Origin: Phytopseudomonas daroniae
Lineage (GTDB): Bacteria; Pseudomonadota; Gammaproteobacteria; Pseudomonadales; Pseudomonadaceae
NCBI RefSeq assembly: GCF_004327285.1
Contig: NZ_QJUI01000017.1
Span: 59,924-123,923 of the forward strand
Direction of reading: 5' to 3'
Length of the DNA stretch: 64,000 bases
Shown here: piece after piece, positions 16,317 to 26,040 of the stretch
Position numbering within the stretch: position 1 is the first letter of the stretch
How the letters are laid out: the number at the start of each line of letters is the position of its first letter
Translations under genes and position numbers: made by a program
The notes under the pieces: generated by a model
Databases searched by the model: none
What the model saw: only the letters and a program-made list of their open reading frames with translations
What the model was told of the DNA's origin: nothing

Positions 16317-18239
16317 TCAGACGCGGAAATGGCTGACCATCATCTGCAGCTGGTTACCCAGGCGGGCCAGCTCGACGCTGGACTTGGCGGTTTCCTCGCT
16401 CGCGGCGGCGGTCTGTTCCGACACATCGCGTACGTTGAGGATACTGCGGCTGATTTCCTCGGCCACGGCGCTCTGCTGCTCGGCCGCGGCGGCTATCTGC
16501 TGGTTCATCGACTGGATGTTCGACACCGTACGGGTGATGCTTTCCAGTGAACCACCCGCCTTGCGGGTCAGCTCAACGCTGCTGTCGGTCAGGCCACGGC
16601 TGCTCTGCATGATGTTGGCCACCTGCTGGGTGCCCTGCTGCAGACCGGCAACCAGGCCTTCGATCTCTTCAGTGGATTTCTGGGTGCGTTGCGCCAGACC
16701 ACGGACTTCGTCGGCAACCACCGCGAAACCGCGACCCGCCTCGCCGGCACGGGCGGCTTCGATGGCGGCGTTCAGCGCTAGCAGATTGGTCTGCTCGGCC
16801 ACCGCCTTGATCACATCCATCACGCTGCCGATTTTGTTGCTCTCGCTCTGCAGGTGGGTCATCGCCTCGGTGGAACGGCTGACCTCGGCGGCCAGGCGTT
16901 CGATCTGTGCGATAGCCTCAGCGACCACGCGATCTCCCTGGGTAGCTTCACGATCTGCATCGGAAGCAGCCTGGGACGCATCGGCAGCATTGCGTGCGAC
17001 CTCCTGCACGGTGGCGGACATTTCATGCATGGCCGTGGCCACCTGATCGGTTTCCACCTTCTGGCTGTTGACCCCGGCACTGGTCTGCTCGGTTACCGCC
17101 GACAGTTCTTCGGCAGCGCTGGCGATCTGCGTGACACCATCACGGATGCCACCGATCAGTTCGCGCAAGGTGGTACCCATGCGCTGAATGCCCTGCTGCA
17201 GCACGCCGATTTCGTCACGACGAGACACTTGCAGGGTCTGGCTCAGATCGCCACCGGCAATACGCTCGACCGCTAGCAGCGTGTCCTGTAACGGACGGGT
17301 GATCTGCCGGGTAATCAACCAGGCGGCGAGGATGCCGACCAGCAGCGCCAGCAGCGTAGCGCCGAGCTGCAGGGTGCGGGCGGCAGCACTTTCGCTGTCA
17401 CGGCGCTCCAGCTGGATGGCGGTGAGCTCCTTGCTCAACTTGACGATCTCGTAGCCTTGCTCGGTCAGCTCCTTGCGCGCCGCGGCGATGGTTTCGATGG
17501 TCGCCTTGAACGTCATGACCGCTGTACGGTAATTTTCCAGCGCTGTGCTGACCTGGCTGACTCGCTGCGAATGCTCGGCAGCGAACGCCTGGCGAAGTTG
17601 ACCGAGATCGGCGATGGTCGAATCGATCTGGGTGATTGCCAGGCGCTCGGATTCGGTGCCGGGGTTGGCAGTGTAGCCACGCACCTGATAGCGCACCATC
17701 TGCCACCCTTCCTTCACCTTGGTGACCGCCTCGAACTGGGCAGCGCGGCTTTCGTCATACAGCGGCAGACTCACCACGGCGCTGTTGATCTCATCGACCA
17801 ACTGGCCGGCGGTCACCGCATTGCGGGTCATTTCCTGACGCGCCTCATCGGCGGCGCGATAACCGCTGCGCATCTTGTTCAGCGATAGCTGATACGCATC
17901 GATCTGCGTACCCTGCGCCTGCAGTCGGCGAACGTTTTCAGGGCTCTTGAACATCGCCAATACTTCGGCATGTTGCGCCTTGAAGCCATCCAACGCTTTC
18001 TGCACGGGTTCGGCGGCTTTCTCGTCACCGTTCGTCAACATGTATTGCAAACGGGTAATGCGCAAATCGGTCAGCGTGTCGTTGAGACGGGAGATTTCCG
18101 TCATCCAGTCGCTCCGCTGAATCAGGCTGCCCAGGCTGGTCCAACCAGCCAGCGCGAGTACGCAGGTGAGAACCAGCACGAGGCCGAAGCCCAAGGCAAG
18201 TTTCAAGGTGACGCTGATATTGGCGAACCAGCTGTTCAT
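16317..18239 (-). CDS. Methyl-accepting chemotaxis protein with HBM sensor domain
   Basis: The 640-residue receptor has an N-terminal membrane helix (LALGFGLVLVLTCVLALAGW), a periplasmic all-helical domain of about 250 residues, a second helix (LGATLLALLVGILAAWLI), a HAMP domain and a long cytoplasmic signalling coiled coil. The conserved hairpin tip is visible as GRGFAVVADEVRGLAQRT. The size and sequence of the sensor part fit the helical bimodular (HBM) class, whose P. putida member McpS binds TCA-cycle acids; the ligand here is not shown. The ATG at 18239 has GGAG upstream, better than the longer frame to 18272. It is monocistronic. Confidence 0.92.
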   Translation of the reverse strand: MNSWFANISVTLKLALGFGLVLVLTCVLALAGWTSLGSLIQRSDWMTEISRLNDTLTDLRITRLQYMLTNGDEKAAEPVQKALDGFKAQHAEVLAMFKSPENVRRLQAQGTQIDAYQLSLNKMRSGYRAADEARQEMTRNAVTAGQLVDEINSAVVSLPLYDESRAAQFEAVTKVKEGWQMVRYQVRGYTANPGTESERLAITQIDSTIADLGQLRQAFAAEHSQRVSQVSTALENYRTAVMTFKATIETIAAARKELTEQGYEIVKLSKELTAIQLERRDSESAAARTLQLGATLLALLVGILAAWLITRQITRPLQDTLLAVERIAGGDLSQTLQVSRRDEIGVLQQGIQRMGTTLRELIGGIRDGVTQIASAAEELSAVTEQTSAGVNSQKVETDQVATAMHEMSATVQEVARNAADASQAASDADREATQGDRVVAEAIAQIERLAAEVSRSTEAMTHLQSESNKIGSVMDVIKAVAEQTNLLALNAAIEAARAGEAGRGFAVVADEVRGLAQRTQKSTEEIEGLVAGLQQGTQQVANIMQSSRGLTDSSVELTRKAGGSLESITRTVSNIQSMNQQIAAAAEQQSAVAEEISRSILNVRDVSEQTAAASEETAKSSVELARLGNQLQMMVSHFRV

Positions 18240-18501
18240 AGTGTTCTCCGACCTTTTTTGAAGGGATTGCATGTAGCTGGAGAATTGTTTTTATGACCCA
18301 GCGGATTTAAGCGGCAGGCATTCTATCGGCAGGAAAACAAATAACTAGAACGACCCGTGTCGATTGTTCAGCCGGGTAGCGGAAAGCATCCGCAAAAGGA
18401 CAGGTAAACGAGACATAAAATATTAATTTTCAATTACATACGATCACTACAAGGATAGGTTTTGCGAGGCGTCAGATTTCGCACTGCGACATAAAACCGC
18501 A

Positions 18502-19170
18502 TCAGCCCGGGCTAAGCAGCCAGACGCCGTCATCCAGCGTGCCATAGATCGCTCGCCCTGGCGCCGCCTCGATGGCCATACCACCGGTGAACTCACCGAA
18601 GGCCGGCAACAGCGTGATGTTTTCTTCCACGCTGAAGCACGGCATGCGCACACGATCGCGACCCCGGCCGCGCAGCACGAATACCGGATGCAGATGCCCG
18701 GCCAGCACGTGCAGGCCCGGACACTCCAAAGGTTCATGACACAGCGCGAAGGGGCCAAAACGCCAGGGCTCGCTCACCACCTCGACGCCCAGATCAGCCG
18801 GTGGATCGCCGGCACTACGGTCATGGTTGCCACGTACCAGCAGGATCTTCAGCTCGGCATGCCGCTTACGCCACGACTGCAATGCCGCCAGAGTGCTACC
18901 GACGCGCGCAGGACGCGCATGGAGAAAATCACCCAGCAGGATCAGGCGGCGAGTCGGGTAGCTCGCCAGCATGTCATCCAGCCGTTGCAGATTACGAGCC
19001 GTGGTGCCCTGCGGTACTGGCTGGCCCAGGGTGCGATAGGTGGCGGCCTTGCCAAAATGCGCGTCGGCAATCAGCAGGGCCTGCTCGGCGGGCCAGTACA
19101 GCGCCTTGCCCGCCAACAACCAGAGCGTTTCACCAGCAATCTCCACGGTCAGGTAAGGCGTACCACTCAT
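18502..19170 (-). CDS. pdeM: Ligase-associated DNA damage response endonuclease PdeM
   Basis: The 222-residue protein is a calcineurin-like metallophosphoesterase with all metal motifs: ADAHFGK, LLGDFLHAR, LVRGNHDRS and LAGHLHPVF. It belongs to the PdeM family found with ligase-associated helicases and acts as a metal-dependent nuclease or phosphodiesterase in DNA repair. Its ATG overlaps the stop of the helicase gene by four bases, making it the last gene of a four-gene operon. The C-terminal part (RDRVRMPCFSVEENITLLPAFGEFTGG) is typical of the family and helps to set it apart from other phosphoesterases. Confidence 0.93.
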   Translation of the reverse strand: MSGTPYLTVEIAGETLWLLAGKALYWPAEQALLIADAHFGKAATYRTLGQPVPQGTTARNLQRLDDMLASYPTRRLILLGDFLHARPARVGSTLAALQSWRKRHAELKILLVRGNHDRSAGDPPADLGVEVVSEPWRFGPFALCHEPLECPGLHVLAGHLHPVFVLRGRGRDRVRMPCFSVEENITLLPAFGEFTGGMAIEAAPGRAIYGTLDDGVWLLSPG

Positions 19171-21746
19171 GCCTCATTGCCCCTGGCCTTGCTCCGAGGG
19201 CGGCCGTCCTTGCGCTTGCGTTCGCCACGGCGAATCGCCGGTTCGACTTCGATCAGCGGTTCGGTGATGGCCTGCCCGCCCGGCCCTGCGGCACGTTCCA
19301 GTTCGCCAAGCATGCGGGCGATGCGGTCGGCGAGCTTTTCCGAACTGAGCCGCTCACGGAAGCGCTCGACCATCAGCGGAAAGGCTAGCGGCGTCGCCCG
19401 GCGCAATGCATGCAGGTTCAGACGCGCCGCGCGCATATCGGCCAGGGTGCGCTGCAACTGACTGACATCCAGTTCCTGGCTGAGCACTTCATCGTGCGCC
19501 TGGGTGAGCAGCAGGTTGTCCGGGTCGTACTGGCGGAACACGTCGAAGAACAGCCCGCTGGAGGCCTGCACCTGACGCAGGCTCTTGCCCGCACCGGGGT
19601 AACCGCCGAACACCAGGCCGGCGATACGGGCGATCTCGCGAAAACGCCGCTGAGCCAGTTCGCCAGCGTTCAGGCTGGCAAGCACGTCATGCAGCAGATC
19701 GTGATCGCCGAACAGATCGCCGCCGAGCAGGCCCGTCCAATCCACCTCGCTGGCACACAGCAACTCCAGGCCGTAGTCGTTGACGGCGATGGAAAAGCTC
19801 AGCGGCTGCCGCTGGCCCAGTCGCCAGGCCAGCAGACTGGCCAGCCCCAGGTGCACATTGCGCCCGGCGAAGGGATACAGGAACAAGTGCCAGCCTTCGC
19901 GCGAATGCAGGGTTTCAGCCAGCAAGGTGCCTGGCGCCGGCAGTGCCGACCACTGCGCCTGTACCTCCAGCAGCGGCTGCAGTATGCGCATTTCCGGCCC
20001 ATCGAAGCGTCCCTGAGCCGCTTCACCGAAACGCGCCACCACGGCCTCAGTCAGCGCGCTGGAGAGCGGCATGCGCCCACCGTTCCAGCGCGGCACACTG
20101 GCTTTGCTCGCGTTGCTGCGGCGCACATAGGCCGTCATGTTCTCCACACGCACCAGCTCCAGGGGTCGCCCGCCGAACAGAAACACGTCGCCTGGGCGCA
20201 GGCGAGCGATGAAGCCCTCCTCGATGCTGCCCAGAGATCCACCGCTGCCGCCCTTGCTCCACCACTTCACAGCCAGGCTGGCGTCGCTGACGATGGTGCC
20301 CACGCTCATCCGGTGGCGCCGTGCCAGGCGAGGGCTGGGCACGCGCCAGACGCCCTCCTCGTCCGGCGCCACACGCTGATAATCGGGATAGGCACTGAGC
20401 GACTCACCACCCTGACGCACGAACGCCAGCGCCCAGCGCCACTGCGCGTCATCGAGATCACGATACGCCCAGGTACTGCGCACTTCGCGCAGCAATTCAT
20501 CGGGGCGAAAGCCGCCGCCCAGGGCCACGCTGACCAGATGCTGAACCAGCACGTCCAGCGGCTGATACGGCGACTCGCGAGCCTCGATGCGCCCAGCCGC
20601 CACGGCATCTTGCACGGCTATGGCTTCGATCAACTCAAGGGCATGTGTCGGCACCAGTGTGATACGCGACGTACGCCCCGGCGCATGGCCGGAACGCCCG
20701 GCGCGTTGCAGCAGGCGGGCTACGCCCTTGGCCGAGCCGATCTGCAAGACCCGCTCGACGGGCAGGAAGTCGACCCCCAGATCCAGGCTGGAGGTGCAGA
20801 CCACAGCTTTCAACATGCCCTGTTTGAGCCCTGTCTCGACCCAGTCGCGGACTTCGCGCGCCAGCGAACCATGGTGCAGCGCGATCAACCCGGCCCAGTC
20901 CGGTCGCGCTTCGAGCAGCGCCTGGTACCAGAGCTCGGACTGCGAGCGGGTGTTGGTGAAGACCAGGGTGACGCTGCTGCTTTCCAGCTCCTCGACGACC
21001 TGGGGCAATAGCCGCAAGCCCAGGTGGCCAGCCCAGGGAAAGCGCTCCATCGCCGCCGGCAGCAGCGTATCGATTTGTGGCGCAGCGCCCAGCTCGCCGC
21101 GCACCAGGCAACCGCCGCCGTCCGGTAGCAGAACCTCCATGGCATGCGGCTGATTGCCGAGCGTGGCCGACAGCCCCCAGACGATCAGTTGCGGGTTCCA
21201 CTGCCGCAGCCGCGCGAGAGCCAATTGCAACTGCACGCCGCGCTTGTTGCCGAGCAGTTCATGCCACTCATCCACCACCAGCATGCCCACATGGGCGAAC
21301 TGCGCTTTCGCATCACTGCCGGTCAGCAGCAGGGTCAGGCTTTCGGGAGTGGTGACCAAGGCGGACGGCAGCCGGCGTGCCTGGCGCTGACGCTCTGCGC
21401 TGCCGGTATCGCCAGTGCGCATGCCCAGGCTCCAGGGAATCTCCAGGCCATCCAGCGGCGCCTGCAAAGCGCGCTGGGTGTCGGCGGCCAGGGCACGCAT
21501 CGGCGTGATCCAGAGTACGGTGAGTGGCACGACCGGCGGCGCACGCTTGCCGCTTACCGCCTTCTTCGGCGCGCCTTTACCGGCGAAGCGATTGAGCGCC
21601 GCCAGCCATACGGCATAAGTCTTGCCCGCGCCGGTCGACGCATGCAGCAGGCCGCTACGTCCCTCGGCGACCGCCTGCCACACCTCCTTCTGAAAATCGA
21701 AAGCCTTCCAGCCGTTGCGGCGCAGCCAGGTACTCGCCAGGCTCAT
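19167..21746 (-). CDS. Ligase-associated DEXH-box helicase (Lhr-like)
   Basis: The 859-residue protein is a superfamily 2 helicase. Walker A is HASTGAGKTYAV near residue 40, the DEXH box is VVDEWHELLGNKRG, motif III is WGLSATLGN, and the C-terminal RecA domain has TSSLDLGVDF and the RAGRSGH motif VI. A winged-helix and Lhr-type C-terminal region follow. It is the short Lhr-C type encoded with a ligase, exonuclease and PdeM, thought to unwind DNA for repair in the cytoplasm. It overlaps both neighbours by four bases (ATGA). The length is typical of the ligase-associated class and far shorter than the E. coli Lhr protein. Confidence 0.95.
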   Translation of the reverse strand: MSLASTWLRRNGWKAFDFQKEVWQAVAEGRSGLLHASTGAGKTYAVWLAALNRFAGKGAPKKAVSGKRAPPVVPLTVLWITPMRALAADTQRALQAPLDGLEIPWSLGMRTGDTGSAERQRQARRLPSALVTTPESLTLLLTGSDAKAQFAHVGMLVVDEWHELLGNKRGVQLQLALARLRQWNPQLIVWGLSATLGNQPHAMEVLLPDGGGCLVRGELGAAPQIDTLLPAAMERFPWAGHLGLRLLPQVVEELESSSVTLVFTNTRSQSELWYQALLEARPDWAGLIALHHGSLAREVRDWVETGLKQGMLKAVVCTSSLDLGVDFLPVERVLQIGSAKGVARLLQRAGRSGHAPGRTSRITLVPTHALELIEAIAVQDAVAAGRIEARESPYQPLDVLVQHLVSVALGGGFRPDELLREVRSTWAYRDLDDAQWRWALAFVRQGGESLSAYPDYQRVAPDEEGVWRVPSPRLARRHRMSVGTIVSDASLAVKWWSKGGSGGSLGSIEEGFIARLRPGDVFLFGGRPLELVRVENMTAYVRRSNASKASVPRWNGGRMPLSSALTEAVVARFGEAAQGRFDGPEMRILQPLLEVQAQWSALPAPGTLLAETLHSREGWHLFLYPFAGRNVHLGLASLLAWRLGQRQPLSFSIAVNDYGLELLCASEVDWTGLLGGDLFGDHDLLHDVLASLNAGELAQRRFREIARIAGLVFGGYPGAGKSLRQVQASSGLFFDVFRQYDPDNLLLTQAHDEVLSQELDVSQLQRTLADMRAARLNLHALRRATPLAFPLMVERFRERLSSEKLADRIARMLGELERAAGPGGQAITEPLIEVEPAIRRGERKRKDGRPRSKARGNEA

Positions 21747-23482
21747 TGCAGCAACTCCTGCAGCAGCGCCAGGGTGTCGGCCTCCTCCACCGTCTTGTCA
21801 TGGCGCCAGCGCAACATGCGCGGAAAGCGCACGGCGATGCCACTCTTGTGACGCGGGGAACGGGCGATCCCTTCGAAGCCCAGTTCGAACACCAGGCTTG
21901 GCGTCACGCTGCGCACCGGGCCGAATTTCTCCACCGTGGTCTTGCGCACGATGGCGTCGACCTTGCGCATTTCCTCGTCGGTCAACCCGGAATAGGCCTT
22001 GGCGAAGGGCACCAGGTGCCGCTCGGGATCGCCTGGCGCACCGTCCCATACGGCGAAGGTGTAGTCGCTGTACAGGCTGGCTCGCCGGCCATGCCCTCGC
22101 TGGGCGTAGATCAGCACGGCATCGACGCTCAACGGGTCGATCTTCCACTTCCACCAGACGCCGACATCCTTGCTACGCCCCACTCCGTAAGCGGACTCAC
22201 GCGCCTTGAGCATCATGCCTTCCACGCCCAGAGCGCGTGAGGCCTCGCGCTGTTCGGCCAGCGCCTGCCAGCTATCCCCGTGCAGCAGTGGCGATGGCAT
22301 CAGACGCGGGCTGGCGCACGTGGCCAGCACATGTTCCAACTGAGCGCGTCGTTCGTGCTGCGGGCGCATGCGCCAATCATCCCCCCGCCACTCCAGCAGG
22401 TCGTAGGCCAGCACGGCGACTGGCACCTCGTCGAGCAGCTTGCGGCTCAGGGTCTTGCGGCCGATGCGCTGCTGCAACAGCGCGAAGGGTTGAATACCGT
22501 ATTGCTCGAGCTGCGCTTCGACCTGGTCGTTCAGCCGCTCGGGAGACTCCTCGGCAGCATGGGCCATCAACTCGCCCTGCTGAGCGGTGGCCTCTGGTGC
22601 GTGGCGCCAGACCACCAGTTCACCATCGATCACCGTGCCGTCCGGCAGCGATGGCGCCAACGCCTGCAATTCGGGAAAACGCTCGCTGATCAACTCTTCA
22701 CCCCGTGACCAGACCCATAACTGGCCGTCGCGCTTGACCAGTTGCGCGCGGATTCCATCCCACTTCCATTCGATCAGCCAGTCGGCGGGCGACCCCAGGC
22801 TGGTTTCGAACTCCTCCAGTGGGCGCTGCAGCGGATGGGCGAGAAAGAACGGATAGGGCTGACCACCGCGCTGGGCGTGTTCGTCATCCGACTCGGCGGC
22901 GATCAGGCGCTTGTAGGATGCAGCCGTGGGCCGGTACGACAGGTCGGTATAGCCCACCAGACGCTGAGCGACGCGCTTGGCGTCGACCTCGGCAATACTC
23001 GCCAGGGCGCGGGTTACCAGCAGCCTGGAAACACCGACCCGAAAAGCCCCGGTGATCAACTTGATGCTGACCATCAACGACTGCGGATCGAGCTGCGCCC
23101 AGAGCGTATCGAGGCGCAGCGCGAGCTCGTCCGGCGGCAGGCCACGCAGCGGCAACAGTTTGTCTTCGACCCACACCGCCAGCCCATCCCGGGAGGTGCT
23201 GGTCGCCTCCGGCAGCAACAGTGCAATGGTTTCGGCCAGGTCGCCGACCGCCGAGTAGCTTTCTTCGAACAGCCAGGGAGAAAGGCCGGCCCGCTGCATG
23301 GCCAGTTCGCGCAGTTGACGCGAAGGCACCAGTTGCCGCGGGCGGCCACCGGCGAGAAAGTACACCGCCCAGGCCGCATCGGCCGGTTCGGCGCCGCGCA
23401 GATAATCCTGCAGCGCCGCGAGCTTGGCATTGCTCGAAGTGGTGGCATCGAGGCGCGCGTAGAGCTGCGCGAAGGCGATCAT
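21743..23482 (-). CDS. ATP-dependent DNA ligase (ligase-associated cluster)
   Basis: The 579-residue protein has an N-terminal helical DNA-binding domain, then the adenylation domain with the nucleotidyl-lysine motif EWKWDGIRAQL (K-W-D-G), and an OB-fold domain ending in the family RFPRMLRWRHDK motif. It uses ATP rather than NAD to seal nicks, unlike the replicative LigA. The ATG at 23482 overlaps the stop of the exonuclease gene by four bases and gives the expected family start MIAFAQLYARLDATTS; a longer frame to 23635 reads into the neighbour. All catalytic motifs look intact. No Ku gene or LigD polymerase domain is present here. Confidence 0.95.
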   Translation of the reverse strand: MIAFAQLYARLDATTSSNAKLAALQDYLRGAEPADAAWAVYFLAGGRPRQLVPSRQLRELAMQRAGLSPWLFEESYSAVGDLAETIALLLPEATSTSRDGLAVWVEDKLLPLRGLPPDELALRLDTLWAQLDPQSLMVSIKLITGAFRVGVSRLLVTRALASIAEVDAKRVAQRLVGYTDLSYRPTAASYKRLIAAESDDEHAQRGGQPYPFFLAHPLQRPLEEFETSLGSPADWLIEWKWDGIRAQLVKRDGQLWVWSRGEELISERFPELQALAPSLPDGTVIDGELVVWRHAPEATAQQGELMAHAAEESPERLNDQVEAQLEQYGIQPFALLQQRIGRKTLSRKLLDEVPVAVLAYDLLEWRGDDWRMRPQHERRAQLEHVLATCASPRLMPSPLLHGDSWQALAEQREASRALGVEGMMLKARESAYGVGRSKDVGVWWKWKIDPLSVDAVLIYAQRGHGRRASLYSDYTFAVWDGAPGDPERHLVPFAKAYSGLTDEEMRKVDAIVRKTTVEKFGPVRSVTPSLVFELGFEGIARSPRHKSGIAVRFPRMLRWRHDKTVEEADTLALLQELLQ

Positions 23483-24492
23483 GCCGCTGGCTCCGCAGCC
23501 GCATCGTCTTCCTCGCCGTACTCGGTTTCGAAGGCCTGAGCATCGAGGCCCTGCTCGCGCAGGTGACGCACCAGAATGTTCACCGAACCATGGGTGACCA
23601 TGACCCGCTCGGCACCGGTCTGCTCGATAGCCCATAGCAGGCCGGGCCAGTCGGCGTGGTCGGAGAGCACGAAGCCGCGGTCGACACCGCGCCGCCGACG
23701 CGTGCCACGCAGCAGCATCCAGCCGCTGGCGAACGCATCGCTGTAGTCCCCGAAGCGGCGCATCCAGGTGCTACCGCCTGCCGAAGGCGGCGCCAGAATC
23801 AGGGCCTGGCGCAGCAGCGGGTCGCCCTTTGCCACCCCACCGGCATAGCGCGTTTCGGGCAGGTAAACGCCAGCATCACGATAGACCTGATGCAAGGGTT
23901 CCATGGAGCCGTGACCGAGAATCGGCCCGATGTTCGCATCGATACCGTGCAGGATTCGCTGGGCCTTGCCGAAGGCGTAGCAGAACAGCACGCTGGCCCG
24001 CCCGGCTTGCTGATTCAGTCGCCACCAATCATTGATGCCAGCGAAGATCTGCGCCTGGGGTTGCCAGCGATAGATCGGCAAGCCAAAGGTGGATTCGGTG
24101 ATGAAGGTGTGGCAGCGCACCGGTTCGAAGGGATCGCAGGTACCGTCCGGCTCCACCTTGTAGTCGCCAGACGCCACCCAGACTTCGCCGCGATACTCGA
24201 GGCGTACCTGGGCCGAGCCCAGCACATGGCCGGCGGGATGAAAGCTCAGGGTGACGCCGTGGTGATCGATGGGCTCGCCATAGGCCAGGGTCTGCAGGTT
24301 GATATCGCGACCCAGGCGGGTTCGCAGGATGCCCTCACCCGGCGCGGCGGCCAGATAATGGGTGCTGCCTGCACGGGCATGGTCACCGTGGCCATGGGTG
24401 ATGACGGCCCGCTCAACGGGGCGCCAGGGGTCAATATAGAAATCTCCGGGAGGACAGTACAGACCTTCAGGCCGTGCAATCACCAGATCCAA
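23479..24492 (-). CDS. Ligase-associated MBL-fold exonuclease
   Basis: The 337-residue protein has a metallo-beta-lactamase core with the HGHGDHARAG motif near residue 35, YLAAAPGEGIL, GHVLGSAQV and WVASGDYKVE, followed by a beta-CASP-like part and SDHADWPGLL. This group is related to SNM1/Pso2 nucleases and is always found with a partner ligase and helicase, so it probably trims damaged ends before ligation. It is the first gene of the four-gene operon, and the promoter is expected just upstream of 24492. The adjacent 24493-24620 region holds a strong hairpin but no clear SOS box. Confidence 0.93.
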   Translation of the reverse strand: MDLVIARPEGLYCPPGDFYIDPWRPVERAVITHGHGDHARAGSTHYLAAAPGEGILRTRLGRDINLQTLAYGEPIDHHGVTLSFHPAGHVLGSAQVRLEYRGEVWVASGDYKVEPDGTCDPFEPVRCHTFITESTFGLPIYRWQPQAQIFAGINDWWRLNQQAGRASVLFCYAFGKAQRILHGIDANIGPILGHGSMEPLHQVYRDAGVYLPETRYAGGVAKGDPLLRQALILAPPSAGGSTWMRRFGDYSDAFASGWMLLRGTRRRRGVDRGFVLSDHADWPGLLWAIEQTGAERVMVTHGSVNILVRHLREQGLDAQAFETEYGEEDDAAAEPAA

Positions 24493-24561
24493 GCAGGCGA
24501 CCTCCGGAAATGAAAACAGGGGAGAGAAAGGACAATCGGAAACTGGCCTTGACCAGCTCAG

Positions 24562-24587
24562 CCGTCAGCGGCGAGCGCCGCCGACGG
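24562..24587 (-). terminator. Hairpin downstream of the DUF3309 gene
   Basis: A 26-base imperfect palindrome (CCGTC-GCGGCG stem with a two-base loop) lies between the DUF3309 gene and the exonuclease operon. There is no clear T-run, so its strength as a terminator is uncertain. Confidence 0.4.
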
Positions 24588-24619
24588 TGACTACCTACAT
24601 CAAAGATGTAGGCGCTGGC

Positions 24620-24778
24620 TCATAGGTAGCCGAGTAGCAACAGCACCAGCACGATGACCAGCACCAGCCCAAGCCCACCAGTGGGCCCGTAGCCCCAGCT
24701 GCGGCTGTGCGGCCATGCCGGGATGGCACCAATCAGCATGAGGATCAAAATGATCAGCAGTATGGTTCCCAAGCCCAT
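24620..24778 (-). CDS. DUF3309 family small membrane protein
   Basis: The 52-residue protein is MGLGTILLIILILMLIGAIP at the start, then a Trp/Pro/Gly-rich turn (AWPHSRSWGYGPTGGLG), then a second hydrophobic helix (VLVIVLVLLLLGYL). This two-helix hairpin is the whole DUF3309 family, widespread in proteobacteria and often stress induced; its function is unknown. GGAG lies seven bases before the ATG at 24778, which decides it against a longer frame to 24919. It has its own transcription unit. Confidence 0.85.
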   Translation of the reverse strand: MGLGTILLIILILMLIGAIPAWPHSRSWGYGPTGGLGLVLVIVLVLLLLGYL

Positions 24779-25145
24779 GGCTATCTCCTTGCGTATCTGT
24801 CGGCGAGCCACTCGAAGTGGCACGCCAGGCATCAGAAGCCTGTGCAGGCATCCGTTCGGATGCAGGGCATGGCGCTGCGGCGAAGCCAGCGTCTGGCAGA
24901 GCGTTCGTCGCAGCGCCATGCCCTACCTCTTTTACGACTGAGCAAGGAAACGGAAAGTGCAAACTTTAAATCGGCGGTGCCAAGTCAGGCCGTGAAGGTG
25001 AACGACAGGCTGGCGGGCTGGGGCAGCTCCGATTCTTACGACACCCCCGCGGCGAATCGTCTTCTGACCCACGCAAAACTCGCGGTACGGCCACCATCGT
25101 TCGCGCCGAGGTCGACGCGCCTACACGTATCGCCCCACAGACGCG
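24779..25145. other. Intergenic region with two hairpins
   Basis: No gene is supported in this 367-base stretch. It contains a short hairpin (GCATCC-GTTC-GGATGC, 24848-24863) and a longer one whose arms GGGCATGGCGCTGCGGCGAA (24865-24884) and its near-perfect complement (24904-24923, one mismatch) enclose 19 bases. These may be palindromic repeats or the leader structure of the DUF3309 gene. Confidence 0.6.
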
Positions 25146-25964
25146 CTATTCGGCCAGGGCAAAGCGTGCGGCGCGCGCGATCAACTCGGCATCGGGCCGC
25201 ACGCCGGTGTACAAGGCAAACTGCTCCACGGCCTGCAACACGATCACTTCGCCGCCGGTGATCACAGGCTTGTCCAGGGAACGGGCCAGCCGGATCAGCG
25301 GGGTTTCCACCGGCACGGCAACCACGTCGAAGACCCACTGCGCAGAAGCGACGGCGCGTTCGTCGAAAGCCAGTTGCTCGGCCTCCGGGCCGCGCATGCC
25401 CAGAGGTGTGACATTGACCAGCAGATCGGCGCCCTGTCCATCCAGTGCCGGGCGCCAATCAACGCCGCACTGCTGTGCCAATGCCCTGCCCGCCACCTCG
25501 TTACGGGCGACGATGCTGCCGTTGCCGAAGCCGCTGTCGCGCAACGCGCAGGCCACCGCCTTGGCCATGCCGCCGCTACCGCGCAGGGCGTAGCGGATGT
25601 CGCTGGGCACGCCGTGCTGTTCGAGCAGATGCACCACCGCGCTGTAGTCGGTGTTGTAGCCGGTCAGGTGGCCATCATCCGCGACGATGGTGTTGACCGA
25701 CTGCAGCGTCGCCGCCGATTCGTGCAGGGCGTCGAGGTGCTCGATGCAGGCTTCCTTGAACGGCATCGACACCGCACACCCGCGAACGCCCAGTGCGCGG
25801 ATACCAGCGATGGCAGCCGGCAGATCCGTGGTGGTGAACGCCTTGTAGAGGTAGTCCAGCTCCAACGCCTGATACAGGTAATTCTGGAAACGCGTACCGA
25901 AATTTCCGGGGCGGCCGGACAGTGACATGCACAGGCGCGTGTCTTTGCTGATGTTGAGTGTCAT
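25146..25964 (-). CDS. Shikimate 5-dehydrogenase-like protein
   Basis: The 272-residue protein has the AroE fold: an N-terminal substrate domain with VSMPFKEACIEHLD, where the Lys is catalytic, TLQSVNTIV and GYNTDYSAV, where the Asp pairs with the Lys, and a nucleotide-binding domain with LRGSGGMAKAVACAL. The typical AroE glycine motif GAGGA is replaced by GSGGM, and the chain resembles the secondary SDH-like group rather than biosynthetic AroE, so quinate or another substrate is possible. It lies 76 bases downstream of gapN on the same strand and may be co-transcribed. The main aroE gene is expected elsewhere. Confidence 0.88.
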   Translation of the reverse strand: MTLNISKDTRLCMSLSGRPGNFGTRFQNYLYQALELDYLYKAFTTTDLPAAIAGIRALGVRGCAVSMPFKEACIEHLDALHESAATLQSVNTIVADDGHLTGYNTDYSAVVHLLEQHGVPSDIRYALRGSGGMAKAVACALRDSGFGNGSIVARNEVAGRALAQQCGVDWRPALDGQGADLLVNVTPLGMRGPEAEQLAFDERAVASAQWVFDVVAVPVETPLIRLARSLDKPVITGGEVIVLQAVEQFALYTGVRPDAELIARAARFALAE

Positions 25965-26040
25965 GCAGAGAACCTCAGAAGCTGCTCAAAGTCTGCTGCG
26001 CGTTTGCATTGCTCCAGCTCGCGAGACGTCGAACAGGCTC

